Source: Pirellulaceae bacterium
GTDB lineage: Bacteria > Planctomycetota > Planctomycetia > Pirellulales > Pirellulaceae
Length of the DNA: 64,000 nt
Reading direction: 5' to 3'
NCBI GenBank assembly: GCA_016784735.1
Contig: JADHUC010000006.1
Location: forward strand, 28,478 to 92,477
The notes beneath the pieces were generated by a model, which saw only the letters and a program-made list of their open reading frames with translations, was not told where the DNA came from and did no database searches. Below are positions 9,981 through 19,416 of this stretch, piece after piece (within the stretch, counting starts at the first letter, position 1; the number at the start of each line of letters is the position of its first letter). Both the position numbers and the translations under genes were made by a program.

Positions 9981-10595
9981 TCAAATCCAATCGGCGACCA
10001 CGCCGCTCGCATGTAATCGTTGGCGCAGGCGGGTCCAGCGGACGCGCACGGCCACGGCATGCATGCCGAGTTCCCGCGCCACCTCACGCGATGTGTAACC
10101 CTGCAAACGCAGCTCCAGCATGCGTTGCTCGATGGGGTCGAGGTTCTGGCAAAGACACTCGAGCTGGTCGTTGAACTGAGCTTCTTCCGCCGGGTCACGA
10201 GCGTCGCTGAGCGATGCGAGCATCTGCGGCAGATTATTCGAATCGCCGGCCGCGCCGCTGAGCCGTTGCTGCCGTTGGACGCGACGCCAGTGGCGGGCGG
10301 TCTTGCGCCGTACCATGGTGATCGCCAAGGCAACAAGTTGCTCCGGGCTGGACAGGTCATAGTCCTGCGTGCGCAGCGCGATCATCAGGCTGCGGTGTAC
10401 CGACTGTACCAGGTCCACCGAATCAAGATGCGGGCGCAGCGCCCGGCCTAACAGCACGCGGGCCACCACGCGGACTTTCGGCTCGTACTGCTCGACCAAT
10501 CGCGCGATCGCATCCCGATCACCTTCCCGGGCCAGGGCCAGGGTTGCCGCGAACTGGTCGGACGAATCGGCCATTTTCGAAAGATCCTGTAACAT
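9981..10595 (-). CDS. ECF-type RNA polymerase sigma factor, planctomycete kinase-linked type
   Basis: 204 aa. Sigma region 2 is seen in EQYEPKVRVVARVLLGRAL and HLDSVDLVQSVHRSLM (residues ~32-75), which fit the core-binding and -10 recognition helices. Region 4 is DPIEQRMLELRLQGYTSREV followed by ARELGMHAVAVRVRWTRLRQRL (residues ~147-195), a helix-turn-helix for -35 recognition. The length is typical for ECF factors. Start M1 at 10595 is preceded by AGAAGG at 6 bases; a second ATG at 10574 is possible. It is divergent from the kinase gene at 10667, an arrangement known in planctomycetes where ECF factors are paired with Ser/Thr kinases. No anti-sigma factor gene is visible nearby, so control by the kinase is plausible but inferred. 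Confidence 0.9.
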   Translation of the reverse strand: MLQDLSKMADSSDQFAATLALAREGDRDAIARLVEQYEPKVRVVARVLLGRALRPHLDSVDLVQSVHRSLMIALRTQDYDLSSPEQLVALAITMVRRKTARHWRRVQRQQRLSGAAGDSNNLPQMLASLSDARDPAEEAQFNDQLECLCQNLDPIEQRMLELRLQGYTSREVARELGMHAVAVRVRWTRLRQRLHASGVVADWI

Positions 10596-10612
10596 GTGAG
10601 CCTTCTCGTGCC

Positions 10613-10620
10613 ATTATAAT
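10613..10620. promoter_or_regulatory. Palindromic ATTATAAT, candidate shared -10 for divergent sigma and kinase genes
   Basis: ATTATAAT is self-complementary, so TATAAT is present on both strands between the divergent starts (10595 minus, 10667 plus). Rightward transcription from it would begin near 10627, which makes the in-frame ATG at 10619 unlikely and supports 10667 as the kinase start. No good -35 hexamer was found, so the call rests on the -10 alone. Confidence 0.4.
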
Positions 10621-10666
10621 GTGCGACCAAGCGATGTGCCCGGAATTTGTAGCTGGCGTCCAAAGA

Positions 10667-13600
10667 ATGCACGTACCGAGCAAACTCGGCATCGAAGACC
10701 AACTGCGCGAAGCGTGCGCGGAACTGGAACGACGTTTGCGCGACGGCGATTCATGTTCGGCGCGGGACCTTCTCGGTGCATTCCCCGATCTGGCCGAGCA
10801 CAAGGATGCTGCCCTGGAACTGATCTACACGGAATTCGTCATCCGTCAGGAACTTGGCGAGACTCCGTCGCCCGATCGTTGGCATGACCAGTTTCCCCAT
10901 TGGCACGATGACCTTCGCCAACTCTTCCAGGTCCATGAACTGCTCGGCGACACGGCTGAAGATGAAGTGGCCGGAGGCGAGACGCCCGCATTCTTCGAAA
11001 GCGACATCCAGCACGTTCCTGCCGGGCAGCGGATCGGGCAGTACGAAGTGTTGGAGGAACTCGGTCACGGTGGCATGGGGGTGGTTTACAGGGCTTGTCA
11101 GAAGGGACTTAACCGGCCTGTCGCTCTGAAGATGATCGCCTCGCCCCATGCCGGTCCCCGTGAACGGGCCCGCTTTCGCGCCGAAGCCGAGGCGGCCGCC
11201 CGTCTGCAACATCCCAACATCGTGCAGATCTACGAAGTGGGCAACCACGACGGATGCCCGTACTTGGCGATGGAGCTGGTCGACGGCCAGAGCTTAGACG
11301 AGCGGCTAACCGAAGGTCCGTTGTCTCCGGATACGTCCGCCGAGTTGGTGCGAACCTTGGCTCGCGCCGTGCACGCCGCCCACCAACACGGGATCGTGCA
11401 TCGCGATCTCAAGCCTGCGAATATTTTGTTGGCATTGAGCACTCAGCCGTCAGCGATCAGCGAGGGCGAGAAAACCTCTGATTCGAAGCTGAACGCTGAG
11501 AGCTTTTCGCTGACAGCTTGTACTCCCAAGATCGCCGACTTCGGATTGGCAAAACAATTGCCGATGGTGGACGCCGATCATGACCCACGCGACGCCCTGA
11601 CTCAAACCGGGGCGGTGCTCGGCACTCCCAGTTACATGACGCCGGAGCAGGTCGATGCAAAGGCCGACTTGATTGGGCCGGCAACCGACGTGTACGCACT
11701 CGGAGTCATTCTGTACGAGGCGGTCACCGGCCGTGTACCATTCCGGGCCGACGCACCGCTGGAGACGTTGGAGCAAGTACGATCGCAAGATCCGCTGCCT
11801 CCCACACGGCTGGAGCCGAAGTTGCCGCGTGACCTCGAGACGATTTGCCTCAAGTGTCTGCAGAAGGAGCCCTGGGAGCGATACGCCAGTGCGGCGTTGT
11901 TGGCCGACGATCTGGGGCGATTCCTGGCAGGCGAAGCGATCCATGCCCGGCCGATCGGTCCCACGGAACGGCTGGCTAAGTGGGCACGGCGCCGGCCGGT
12001 CATCGCTGCCTTGATCGCAATCGTCGGCATCGTGGCGGCGCTCGGCTTTGCTGGTGTCACCTGGCAGTGGCAACGTGCCGAGGGTAACGCAGCAGCAGCC
12101 GTAACGGCGCAGGCCAAGACCGAGCTGGCCCTGCAGGCCGAAGAAGCACAACGCGAGCGTGCCGAGCACTTGCTGTACTTCCATGACATCGCCCTGGCGT
12201 TTCACGAATACTCGTCCCAGAACGTAGCGCGGGCACAGCAGCTTCTGGACGGCACCCAGCCCGAGTTGCGCCACTGGGAATGGCGATACTTGTACCGGCT
12301 GTGCAATGACGACCTCTGCACAATGACCGGCCACGCGTCGCGCGTGCGCGATGTGTGCTTCAGCCACGACGGTAAACTGGTCGCTTCGTGCAGCGGCATC
12401 TGGGGTGTCGATCGGCCGGGAGAGATCAAGGTCTGGGATGTGAAAAGCGGAGAAGAGGCCTGGACCTTGCACGGCCACGCCAGCTCGATCATGAGCGTCG
12501 CTTTCAGTCCCGATGGCAAAGTGCTCGCCTCGGCTGGCATCAACTGGTGGCTACCGGAACCGGGGCAAGTGAAACTCTGGGACATGGCGACCGGACGGGA
12601 AATCCTCACGATCCAGGACACCGGAAACGTCTACAGCGTGGCCTTCAGTCCGGACGGCAGTATGCTGGGGATCGGCGGTGGCCATGTGTTGCTGTACGAT
12701 TCCGCTTCTTGGGAACCGATCGAAGCATTCGGCAGCCATCACCAGGGTGCCTTCAGTATCGCCTTCAGTCCCGACAGCAGCCAGATTGCGTCGGCGGGCA
12801 CAGACGGCCCCGTGCGAGTGTGGGACACGACCAGCGGTCGGGAATTGATCGCCATCGAAACGCTTGACGACGCCCGGCACGTCGCCTTCAGCCCGGACGG
12901 CGGGCGTTTGGCGGTGGGGACTTATGCCGGCGGTGTGCTGATCTGGGACGGGGGCAGCGACAAGGAAATCGCCCGATTTCACAGCCGTTCCGGGGATGTT
13001 GCGTCCGTCGAGTTCAGTCCCGATGCGCGCTGGCTGGCCGTGACCAGCGCCAATGGCGGCATACAGATATGGGATGCAGCCACGGGGGCGCTGGTACGCG
13101 ACTTCGCTGGACACACGGGGCGAGTCTACTCCGCGACGTTCAGCCCGCAGGGCCGGCGGTTGGCCACCGGTGGCTTCGACCGCACCGTCAAGCTGTGGGA
13201 CCTGACAAGACGGCCGGAACCGCGCCACGTCAAAGCTCAAGACGCGTTCATCGCCGACATGGCATTCAGTCCGGATGGGAGACGACTGGCCCTGGCCAGC
13301 CGGTTGAACACCAACTCCGGGCGCGGTTCGAACGAGCCGCACTTGCGACTTTGGGATGCCGTTGCTCAGCGGGAGGTGCGAGTTTACCAGGGCCATCAAG
13401 GCTGGCTCACCAGCGTCGCCTACAGTCCGAGCGGAAATTGGATCGCCACGGGCAGCGAAGACAAGACGGTGAAGGTATGGAACGTCAGCGGCTCCGTCGA
13501 CAAGAAAATGAAGACATTTGGCTTCAGGGTTCCGAGAACCCTGTTCACACTGACGGGCCATACGGACACGGTAACGAGCGTGACATTCGGACCGGACGAC

Positions 13601-15601
13601 AGACAGCTCGTTTCCGGCAGCAGGGATGAGACGCTGAAGTTCTGGAATGCGACCACCGGAAAATTGGTGCGCACCGAACAAGCGCATGCGGGAGGCGTTA
13701 CCGCCCTGGCCAGCGCTCGCCACGGCCGGCATCTGGTATCGACCGGCGCCGACGGGACCATCAAGCTCTGGGATGTTACGACAGGTGAACGACTGCTGAG
13801 CTTTGCCTCTCCATCCGGACCTGTCAACACGTTGGCTGTGAGCGATGACGGCCAACATCTGGCCACGGCAAGCGACGACACGCTGATCTGCCTCTGGGAT
13901 CTTCCGGCCGTTTTACAAGGCGACGCGCAAACCACGCCGCGCGTTACGATGCGCGGCCACTACGACCCGGTCAGCGAACTCGGATTCAGTCCCGACGGCC
14001 GGCGGCTCGTGTCGACCAGTTGGGATAACACGATCAGGCTGTGGGATGTCTCGAGCGGCCAGGAAGTGATCAGGCTCCGTGGAACGACGGATAGAAATGC
14101 AGGCGTACTGTTCAGCCCCGATGGCCAACGACTGGTGATGTCCGAGGGTGTGTACCTCACGATTTGGGACGCCGAACCGGACCAACCTGCGGCGGACGAG
14201 GAGCGGGCCCACGCCGAACGGCTGCGGGCGTTGGAGTGGCATCAGCGTCAAGCACGCGAAGCCCGATCCGACGAGCAGACATTGGCGGCCGTTTTTCACT
14301 TCAGTCAGGCGGTTGCGATCCTGAAGCGGCTCATTGCGGAGTCTCCGGACGATCCAACTCACCAGCAGAGTCTGGCTCGCGCCCGCACTCGGCTGGCATA
14401 TCCGCTTTTCCAGCTAGGCCGGACCGCTGACAGCATCGAGCAATACCGGCTGGCCATGGAGCACCTCCCGGATGATTCCTCGAATTGCAACGGTCTGGCA
14501 TGGGTGTTGGCTACTTGCCCGGAAGCCGACCTGCGCGACCCGGCGCACGCAGCGGAACTGGCTCAAGAGGCCGTCGAACAGAATCGGGACGACAGATACT
14601 ATCGAAACACTTTGGGAGTGGCCCTGTACCGCCTGGGAAAATGGAATGACGCCGTCGTCGCTTTGGAAGCAGCGATGGCATTGGCGGACGGTGGCGACAG
14701 CTCTGACTGGTTCATCCTGGCCATGGCATGTTGGCAGTTGGATGAGCGGCAGCAGGCAGATTACTGGTACACGCGGGCGGTCCGCTGGATGCAGGAAAAC
14801 ACACCAGAGGACGAGCAACTGCTGCGGTTCCACGCCGAAGCGAAATCGCTGATCAGCCAAACGCCATCCGTCAGCGAGTTTTCCGACGAACCGGTTTGGT
14901 CGAGGGTTGTTTCGGGGTACGGTCATCTGGTCGCTGAGCGGCCCGACGATTCGTCACTATACGACCGGCGAGCTTATGTCCATGCATCGTTGGGCCAATG
15001 GCAGGAGTGTGCGGCCGATTTTGCGAAAGCGCTTGAATTGAAGCCGAAGTTCCTCGAACTGTTGGTCGTCCATGCGGGCTCGCTGCTGATGGCCGGTGAC
15101 AATGCAGGCTACGAGAAGGCGTGCGCCGACGCGATTAAACGCCTGGGCGATTTGCCAGGCCACCGCAACCGTTACCTCGCGGCAAAGGTCTGCCTTCTGG
15201 CCACGAACGACGCTGCGGAACCGGCGCACCTTATCTCGTTGGCCGAGCAGGCCGTGGCCGGCGACCGCAAAGCCGAGTACCTGCACCTGCTTGGGCTGGC
15301 TTACTGCCGCGCCGGCCGGCACGACAAGGCCATCAAGACTCTTCACGAGGCCATCAACGCCGAGCCGACGTGGAAAGGATGCGTCACCAACTGGCTCGTG
15401 CTGGCCATGGCCCACCAGCGACTCGACGACTCCGACGAGGCTCATCAATGGCTTCGCAAGGCCGAAACTTGGGTCGAGACCACGCTCGCCGACCGTCCCT
15501 TCACCGCCCGTGGCTACTACCTCCACCCGCACGACTGGCTGGCATGCCATCTCCTTCTCCGTGAGGCAAAGGCCGTGATTGGCGAAAACGCGCAGCATTG
15601 A
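10667..15601 (+). CDS. Membrane Ser/Thr protein kinase with 14 WD40 repeats and C-terminal TPRs
   Basis: 1,644 aa. Domain order: an N-terminal helical region (1-120); a protein kinase domain (~123-400) with the glycine loop LGHGGMGVVY, the catalytic lysine in VALKMI, HRDLKPANILL (~244), DFGLAK and GTPSYMTPEQ; one membrane segment (~445-465, AALIAIVGIVAALGFAGV); 14 WD40-type repeats (~550-1168) ending in KVWD/KLWD/RLWD, enough for two seven-bladed propellers; and TPR-like repeats (~1200-1640). All key kinase residues are present, so it should be active. In-frame ATGs at 10544, 10619 and 10634 would add a Cys-rich tail; 10619 lies inside the candidate -10 box, so 10667 is preferred. The kinase would face the cytoplasm and the WD40/TPR part the other side of the membrane. 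It is divergent from an ECF sigma factor, a likely signalling partner. Confidence 0.92.
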   Translation: MHVPSKLGIEDQLREACAELERRLRDGDSCSARDLLGAFPDLAEHKDAALELIYTEFVIRQELGETPSPDRWHDQFPHWHDDLRQLFQVHELLGDTAEDEVAGGETPAFFESDIQHVPAGQRIGQYEVLEELGHGGMGVVYRACQKGLNRPVALKMIASPHAGPRERARFRAEAEAAARLQHPNIVQIYEVGNHDGCPYLAMELVDGQSLDERLTEGPLSPDTSAELVRTLARAVHAAHQHGIVHRDLKPANILLALSTQPSAISEGEKTSDSKLNAESFSLTACTPKIADFGLAKQLPMVDADHDPRDALTQTGAVLGTPSYMTPEQVDAKADLIGPATDVYALGVILYEAVTGRVPFRADAPLETLEQVRSQDPLPPTRLEPKLPRDLETICLKCLQKEPWERYASAALLADDLGRFLAGEAIHARPIGPTERLAKWARRRPVIAALIAIVGIVAALGFAGVTWQWQRAEGNAAAAVTAQAKTELALQAEEAQRERAEHLLYFHDIALAFHEYSSQNVARAQQLLDGTQPELRHWEWRYLYRLCNDDLCTMTGHASRVRDVCFSHDGKLVASCSGIWGVDRPGEIKVWDVKSGEEAWTLHGHASSIMSVAFSPDGKVLASAGINWWLPEPGQVKLWDMATGREILTIQDTGNVYSVAFSPDGSMLGIGGGHVLLYDSASWEPIEAFGSHHQGAFSIAFSPDSSQIASAGTDGPVRVWDTTSGRELIAIETLDDARHVAFSPDGGRLAVGTYAGGVLIWDGGSDKEIARFHSRSGDVASVEFSPDARWLAVTSANGGIQIWDAATGALVRDFAGHTGRVYSATFSPQGRRLATGGFDRTVKLWDLTRRPEPRHVKAQDAFIADMAFSPDGRRLALASRLNTNSGRGSNEPHLRLWDAVAQREVRVYQGHQGWLTSVAYSPSGNWIATGSEDKTVKVWNVSGSVDKKMKTFGFRVPRTLFTLTGHTDTVTSVTFGPDDRQLVSGSRDETLKFWNATTGKLVRTEQAHAGGVTALASARHGRHLVSTGADGTIKLWDVTTGERLLSFASPSGPVNTLAVSDDGQHLATASDDTLICLWDLPAVLQGDAQTTPRVTMRGHYDPVSELGFSPDGRRLVSTSWDNTIRLWDVSSGQEVIRLRGTTDRNAGVLFSPDGQRLVMSEGVYLTIWDAEPDQPAADEERAHAERLRALEWHQRQAREARSDEQTLAAVFHFSQAVAILKRLIAESPDDPTHQQSLARARTRLAYPLFQLGRTADSIEQYRLAMEHLPDDSSNCNGLAWVLATCPEADLRDPAHAAELAQEAVEQNRDDRYYRNTLGVALYRLGKWNDAVVALEAAMALADGGDSSDWFILAMACWQLDERQQADYWYTRAVRWMQENTPEDEQLLRFHAEAKSLISQTPSVSEFSDEPVWSRVVSGYGHLVAERPDDSSLYDRRAYVHASLGQWQECAADFAKALELKPKFLELLVVHAGSLLMAGDNAGYEKACADAIKRLGDLPGHRNRYLAAKVCLLATNDAAEPAHLISLAEQAVAGDRKAEYLHLLGLAYCRAGRHDKAIKTLHEAINAEPTWKGCVTNWLVLAMAHQRLDDSDEAHQWLRKAETWVETTLADRPFTARGYYLHPHDWLACHLLLREAKAVIGENAQH

Positions 15602-15683
15602 GTTTGCCCATCCCCGTTTGCTCTCCAACAGAGCGAGAGATTCGCGTTCAGACGCCAAAGGCCAAGCAGTAAGCCTGCCGAAG

Positions 15684-18050
15684 TCACTCGAAGCGCACGT
15701 TGCATTCGTCCCCCACGGTGAGTCGGATGTTCACGCATCCTTCGTTGTCGAGTTGAAGGGGGATCGCGTTGCCGCCACAAGTGATTCCCGCAATTCGGTG
15801 AGCTTCTGGCGGACGCAGTTTGTGGCGGCCATCGACAATTGCCTTCAAGGTCGCATTGACGGCGTGACCGTCTTTCCAGGCGATATCCACCTCCAAACCG
15901 CCGCGGGCGCGGAGGCCTTTGACGCTGCCCGTGCGCCAGGTTTCTCTAGGCCATGCAGGCAAGATCGCGATTTCACCGGCGTGGCTTTGCAGAAGCATCT
16001 CCGCGATGCCGGCCGTTCCGCCAAAGTTCCCGTCGATCTGGAAAGGCGGGTGGGCGTCGAACATGTTTGGATAGGTGCGTCCGGGCGTCAGAAGATTCGA
16101 CAGCAGCCGGTAAGCTCGCTCGCCTTCCTCGAAGCGGGCCCAGAAATTGATCTTCCATGCCAAGCTCCAACCCGTGCCACCATCACCCCGGAATTCCAGC
16201 GACTTGCGGGCGGCCGCACACAGCTCTGGCGTGCCCCGCGGTGTTATCTCCGACCCGGGGTGGACGCCCCACAGGTGCGAGACGTGCCGATGGTGGTTGT
16301 TGGGATTGTCCTTGTCTTCCAGCCACTCTTGCAGTTGCCCGTGCTGGCCGATCTGATTTGGGGCGATGCGAGGAATTAACCCGGCAAGCTCCTTCCGAAA
16401 GTCCTCGTCGACGCCCAATGCTTCGGCAGCTTCGATGCACGAGCGGAACAGGTAACGGATGATTTGGTGGTCCATGGTCGGGCCGGCCACCAGGCCGCCG
16501 ATTTCCGGCGAATTCGAAGGCGAGCTGACCAGATGGCCGGTCCGCGGATCCTCGACCAGGAAATCAGCGAAGAACTGCGCGGCGCCCTTCATCACGGGGT
16601 AGGCTCGCTGGGCGAGAAAACCCTTGTCCCCGGTGAAGCGATAACGCTCCCAAAGATGCTGGCACAGCCACGCCCCGCCCGTGGGCCAGATTCCGTGGTT
16701 CGAGGCGTTGATGGGTGCGGTTCCTCGCCAGACGTCTGTGTTGTGATGAAGAACCCAGCCGGGGCATCCGTAATGGGCTTGCGCCGTCTTGCCGCCGGAT
16801 TCCACCAAATCATCCAGCATGTCGAACAGCGGTTCGTGGCATTCCGATAAAGCGGTCAACTCGGCCAGCCAGTAGTTCATTTCGGTGTTGATGTTCGTCG
16901 TCCACTTGCATTCCCATGGAGGATTCAGGTGCTCGTTCCAAATACCCTGGAGGTTCGCCGGCTGGCTGCCCGGCCGGCTACTGGAAATCAGCAGGTAACG
17001 ACCGTACTGGAAATACAACGCAGCCAGTTGTGGATCGCTCTGGTTTGTGAACTCGCCAATTCGCTGGTCGGTGGGCTGTCCGACGGCATCGGTCGTCCCC
17101 AGGTCAAGCGAGACTCGTCGAAACAGGCTGCGATAGTCGGCCAAGTGAGCGTCGCGCAGCTCGCGATATGATTTAGCGGCGACCGATTCGATGGTGTTGC
17201 CAGTCAATTCAGCAGGATTCCCGCCAACGTCCTTGTAGCTTCGATAGCTGCTTGCTGCCACGAGCATCAAGGTGGCAGCGTCGGCACCGCTTACCTCGAT
17301 GCGTCCGTCCTTCGCCTCGACCTTTCCGCCTTCGCGTTTGACAAGCAGCCGCGCCGCATACTTCAAGACACTGGGAAGCGTCAGACCAGTGCGTTTCTGC
17401 TCGTAATCCTTGAGCCCGCCGCACATGAGCAACTGGCTTGGCGCAACAACTGCAACCTCTGGGTCGGGATGGGGGCTGGAGAGTTTTGCCGCGAATGTAA
17501 TCTTGCCCGGTTGATCGCACGTGAAGCGTACGACGATGGCCTGATCGGGATAGCTGGCAAACACCTCTCGCGTGAACGTGGCGCCGCCGGTCTGATAGCT
17601 GATCGTGATCGTGGCCGCGTCAAGATCCAATTGTCGCCGATAGTCGGTGACGGTCGTGTGAGGAAACTCGATTTCGAGATCCCCGCAAGGCTGATAGGCC
17701 ATTTGCCGAAGCGGCACGCTCATGAAGTGCTCCATGGCCAGCCTCTCGGCTTCTCGTTGCTTTCCCTCGAACAGCAGTTTGCGAATCGTCGGCAGATGAT
17801 CCTTGGCGCCGGTGTGCGAGTAATCGCGCGGTGCGCCGGTCCACAAGGTGTCGTCGTTGAACTGCAATCGCTCGACGTCGACGCCGCCGAACACCATGGC
17901 TCCCAACCGGCCATTTCCCACGGGCAACGCCTCGGTCCACTTCTCGGCCGGTTTCGGGTACCAGAGTTGTAGCGGACCTACATCGGCGCTGGCTGCTGTG
18001 CCGACCAGCACGATTGTTGTCGCGAAGACGATACGAAGGTTCTTAAGCAT
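15684..18050 (-). CDS. Glycoside hydrolase family 95 (alpha-L-fucosidase/galactosidase-like), exported
   Basis: 788 aa. Start MLKNLRIVF at 18050 has AGGAGA 7 bases upstream and opens a signal peptide (MLKNLRIVFATTIVLVGTAASA). The mature N-terminus LQLWYPKPAEKWTEALPVGN with GRLGAMVFGG is typical of GH95. Catalytic-region motifs seen are SPSNSPE (the general acid Glu in this family), NINTEMNYW (the Asn pair that activates water) and DGNFGGTAGIAEML near the end, plus HRHVSHLWGVHPG. The family's usual length is about 750-800 aa, so the gene looks intact. Substrates are terminal L-fucose or L-galactose residues of host or algal polysaccharides. It is convergent with the kinase gene, 82 bases apart, and is not in an operon. 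Confidence 0.93.
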   Translation of the reverse strand: MLKNLRIVFATTIVLVGTAASADVGPLQLWYPKPAEKWTEALPVGNGRLGAMVFGGVDVERLQFNDDTLWTGAPRDYSHTGAKDHLPTIRKLLFEGKQREAERLAMEHFMSVPLRQMAYQPCGDLEIEFPHTTVTDYRRQLDLDAATITISYQTGGATFTREVFASYPDQAIVVRFTCDQPGKITFAAKLSSPHPDPEVAVVAPSQLLMCGGLKDYEQKRTGLTLPSVLKYAARLLVKREGGKVEAKDGRIEVSGADAATLMLVAASSYRSYKDVGGNPAELTGNTIESVAAKSYRELRDAHLADYRSLFRRVSLDLGTTDAVGQPTDQRIGEFTNQSDPQLAALYFQYGRYLLISSSRPGSQPANLQGIWNEHLNPPWECKWTTNINTEMNYWLAELTALSECHEPLFDMLDDLVESGGKTAQAHYGCPGWVLHHNTDVWRGTAPINASNHGIWPTGGAWLCQHLWERYRFTGDKGFLAQRAYPVMKGAAQFFADFLVEDPRTGHLVSSPSNSPEIGGLVAGPTMDHQIIRYLFRSCIEAAEALGVDEDFRKELAGLIPRIAPNQIGQHGQLQEWLEDKDNPNNHHRHVSHLWGVHPGSEITPRGTPELCAAARKSLEFRGDGGTGWSLAWKINFWARFEEGERAYRLLSNLLTPGRTYPNMFDAHPPFQIDGNFGGTAGIAEMLLQSHAGEIAILPAWPRETWRTGSVKGLRARGGLEVDIAWKDGHAVNATLKAIVDGRHKLRPPEAHRIAGITCGGNAIPLQLDNEGCVNIRLTVGDECNVRFE

Positions 18051-18274
18051 GCTGCTTCTCCTGCATCTCAGAAACACGGACGACATCCAATGCAGCCTGC
18101 CGTTGTTCACGCCGTTACGACCGGCCTCCCGGCAGCCTGCGTTCGCCTGCTGGATCAACCAGTGTAGCGGAGAAGTGTACGGTTATCGACCAGCGTACCG
18201 TCCGAATAAACCGGCTCGACCTGAGGCAAACAGAAACTTCGGGTCGGGCAATGACAGCGTTGCCATGCGATGCG

Positions 18275-18299
18275 AGGTCCCGCCCGGCAGGCGGGACCT
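18275..18299. repeat. REP-like palindrome (10-bp stem) in the GH95-LOG intergenic region
   Basis: AGGTCCCGCC (18275-18284), loop CGGCA, GGCGGGACCT (18290-18299) is a perfect stem without a T-run. It lies in the 330-base gap 18051-18380 between two divergent genes, so it is not an obvious terminator. I see nothing else in the gap except the ribosome-binding site of the LOG gene. Confidence 0.5.
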
Positions 18300-18380
18300 A
18301 CTGGACAAGCCGAGCCGTGAGCGGGTAAAACCTCCTCGTCCGACCGTCGTGCAATCTGACCTCTCTGGAAGGAGTCCATC

Positions 18381-19232
18381 GTGAATTCATCGCTTCAAGA
18401 GCGTCTGGAAGCCATCCTTGCTTCTCCGAGCTATTGCTTGGCAGAGGAAGACACGGAATTGCTGCAACGCGACGAGCTGCGTCCGGCTCGCGTGCAATTG
18501 GAGTTACTCAAGTGTGAACTGGGGCTCAAACGCCAACATATCAATTCGACCATCGTCGTATTCGGGGGAACGCAGGTCATCGAGCGCGACGATGCGCTCC
18601 AGCGACTGGAGGCAGCAGAGGCCGCGCTGGCCGAAAGCCCGGACGATCCCCAACGTCAGCGGGCCGTGGCCCGCGCCGAGCGGATCGTAGCCAAGAGCCG
18701 TTACTACGACGCAGCTCGCGAACTCTGCGAATTGGTTTCCGCCACCTGCCAGAAGGAAAATCCGTGCGATTATGTGGTCGTCACCGGCGGCGGGCCGGGA
18801 ATCATGGAAGCGGCCAACCGCGGGGCATTCGACGCGGGCGCGAAGTCGATTGGCCTGAATATCACGCTGCCCCGCGAGCAGGTTCCGAACCCCTACATCA
18901 CACCCGACCTGTGTTTTCAGTTCCACTATTTTGCCTTGCGCAAAATGCACTTCCTGATGCGTGCCAAGGGGCTGGTCGTGTTCCCCGGTGGCTTTGGCAC
19001 GTTGGACGAGTTGTTCGACGCACTAACGTTGCGGCAAACGCAGCGCATGCAACAGATTCCGATCATCCTGTTCGGCAAGGAATACTGGGAACGCGTTGTT
19101 GATATCCAATTCCTAGCGGACGAAGGCGTCGTCGCCGACGATGACCTGGACCTGATCGACTACGCCGAGACGCCGCAAGAAGCGTGGGACATTATTTCTC
19201 AGTTCCACGACTACCCGGCACTCGAATTCTGA
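18381..19232 (+). CDS. LOG-family (TIGR00730-type) Rossmann-fold nucleotide-processing protein
   Basis: 283 aa, GTG start with AAGGAG 7 bases upstream. The family motifs are VVTGGGPGIMEAANRGAFDA (residues ~132-151) and PGGFGTLDELFDALTLRQT (~202-220), the PGGxGTxxE signature of LOG phosphoribohydrolases, which release bases from nucleoside monophosphates (cytokinin-type activation in plants and bacteria). The N-terminal ~100 residues precede the Rossmann core and make the protein longer than minimal LOG proteins of ~190 aa. They contain a helical segment (LQRLEAAEAALAESPDDPQR) of unknown role. Older annotation calls this family lysine decarboxylase, which the motif does not support. Confidence 0.88.
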   Translation: MNSSLQERLEAILASPSYCLAEEDTELLQRDELRPARVQLELLKCELGLKRQHINSTIVVFGGTQVIERDDALQRLEAAEAALAESPDDPQRQRAVARAERIVAKSRYYDAARELCELVSATCQKENPCDYVVVTGGGPGIMEAANRGAFDAGAKSIGLNITLPREQVPNPYITPDLCFQFHYFALRKMHFLMRAKGLVVFPGGFGTLDELFDALTLRQTQRMQQIPIILFGKEYWERVVDIQFLADEGVVADDDLDLIDYAETPQEAWDIISQFHDYPALEF

Positions 19233-19416
19233 GAAAGGCCTCCGATCCGGAGTATGATTAACAAAGAGACAGCGTTTGGTCCATGTGCCAGTTGTTAATA
19301 CGACGAAGCCCTTCCGGTTGCACAGGCAACCGCTTGTGATGGAATTGGGGCTCGCCTACACTAAGATGTTTCGCCCACACCACTTACCGCACGAGTACAG
19401 AGCGTTTCGCAATCCA

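Noticed and set aside
11450..13858. Minus-strand frames of 342 and 435 codons inside the kinase gene
   Set aside because: Antisense shadows of the WD40 repeats with no family resemblance.
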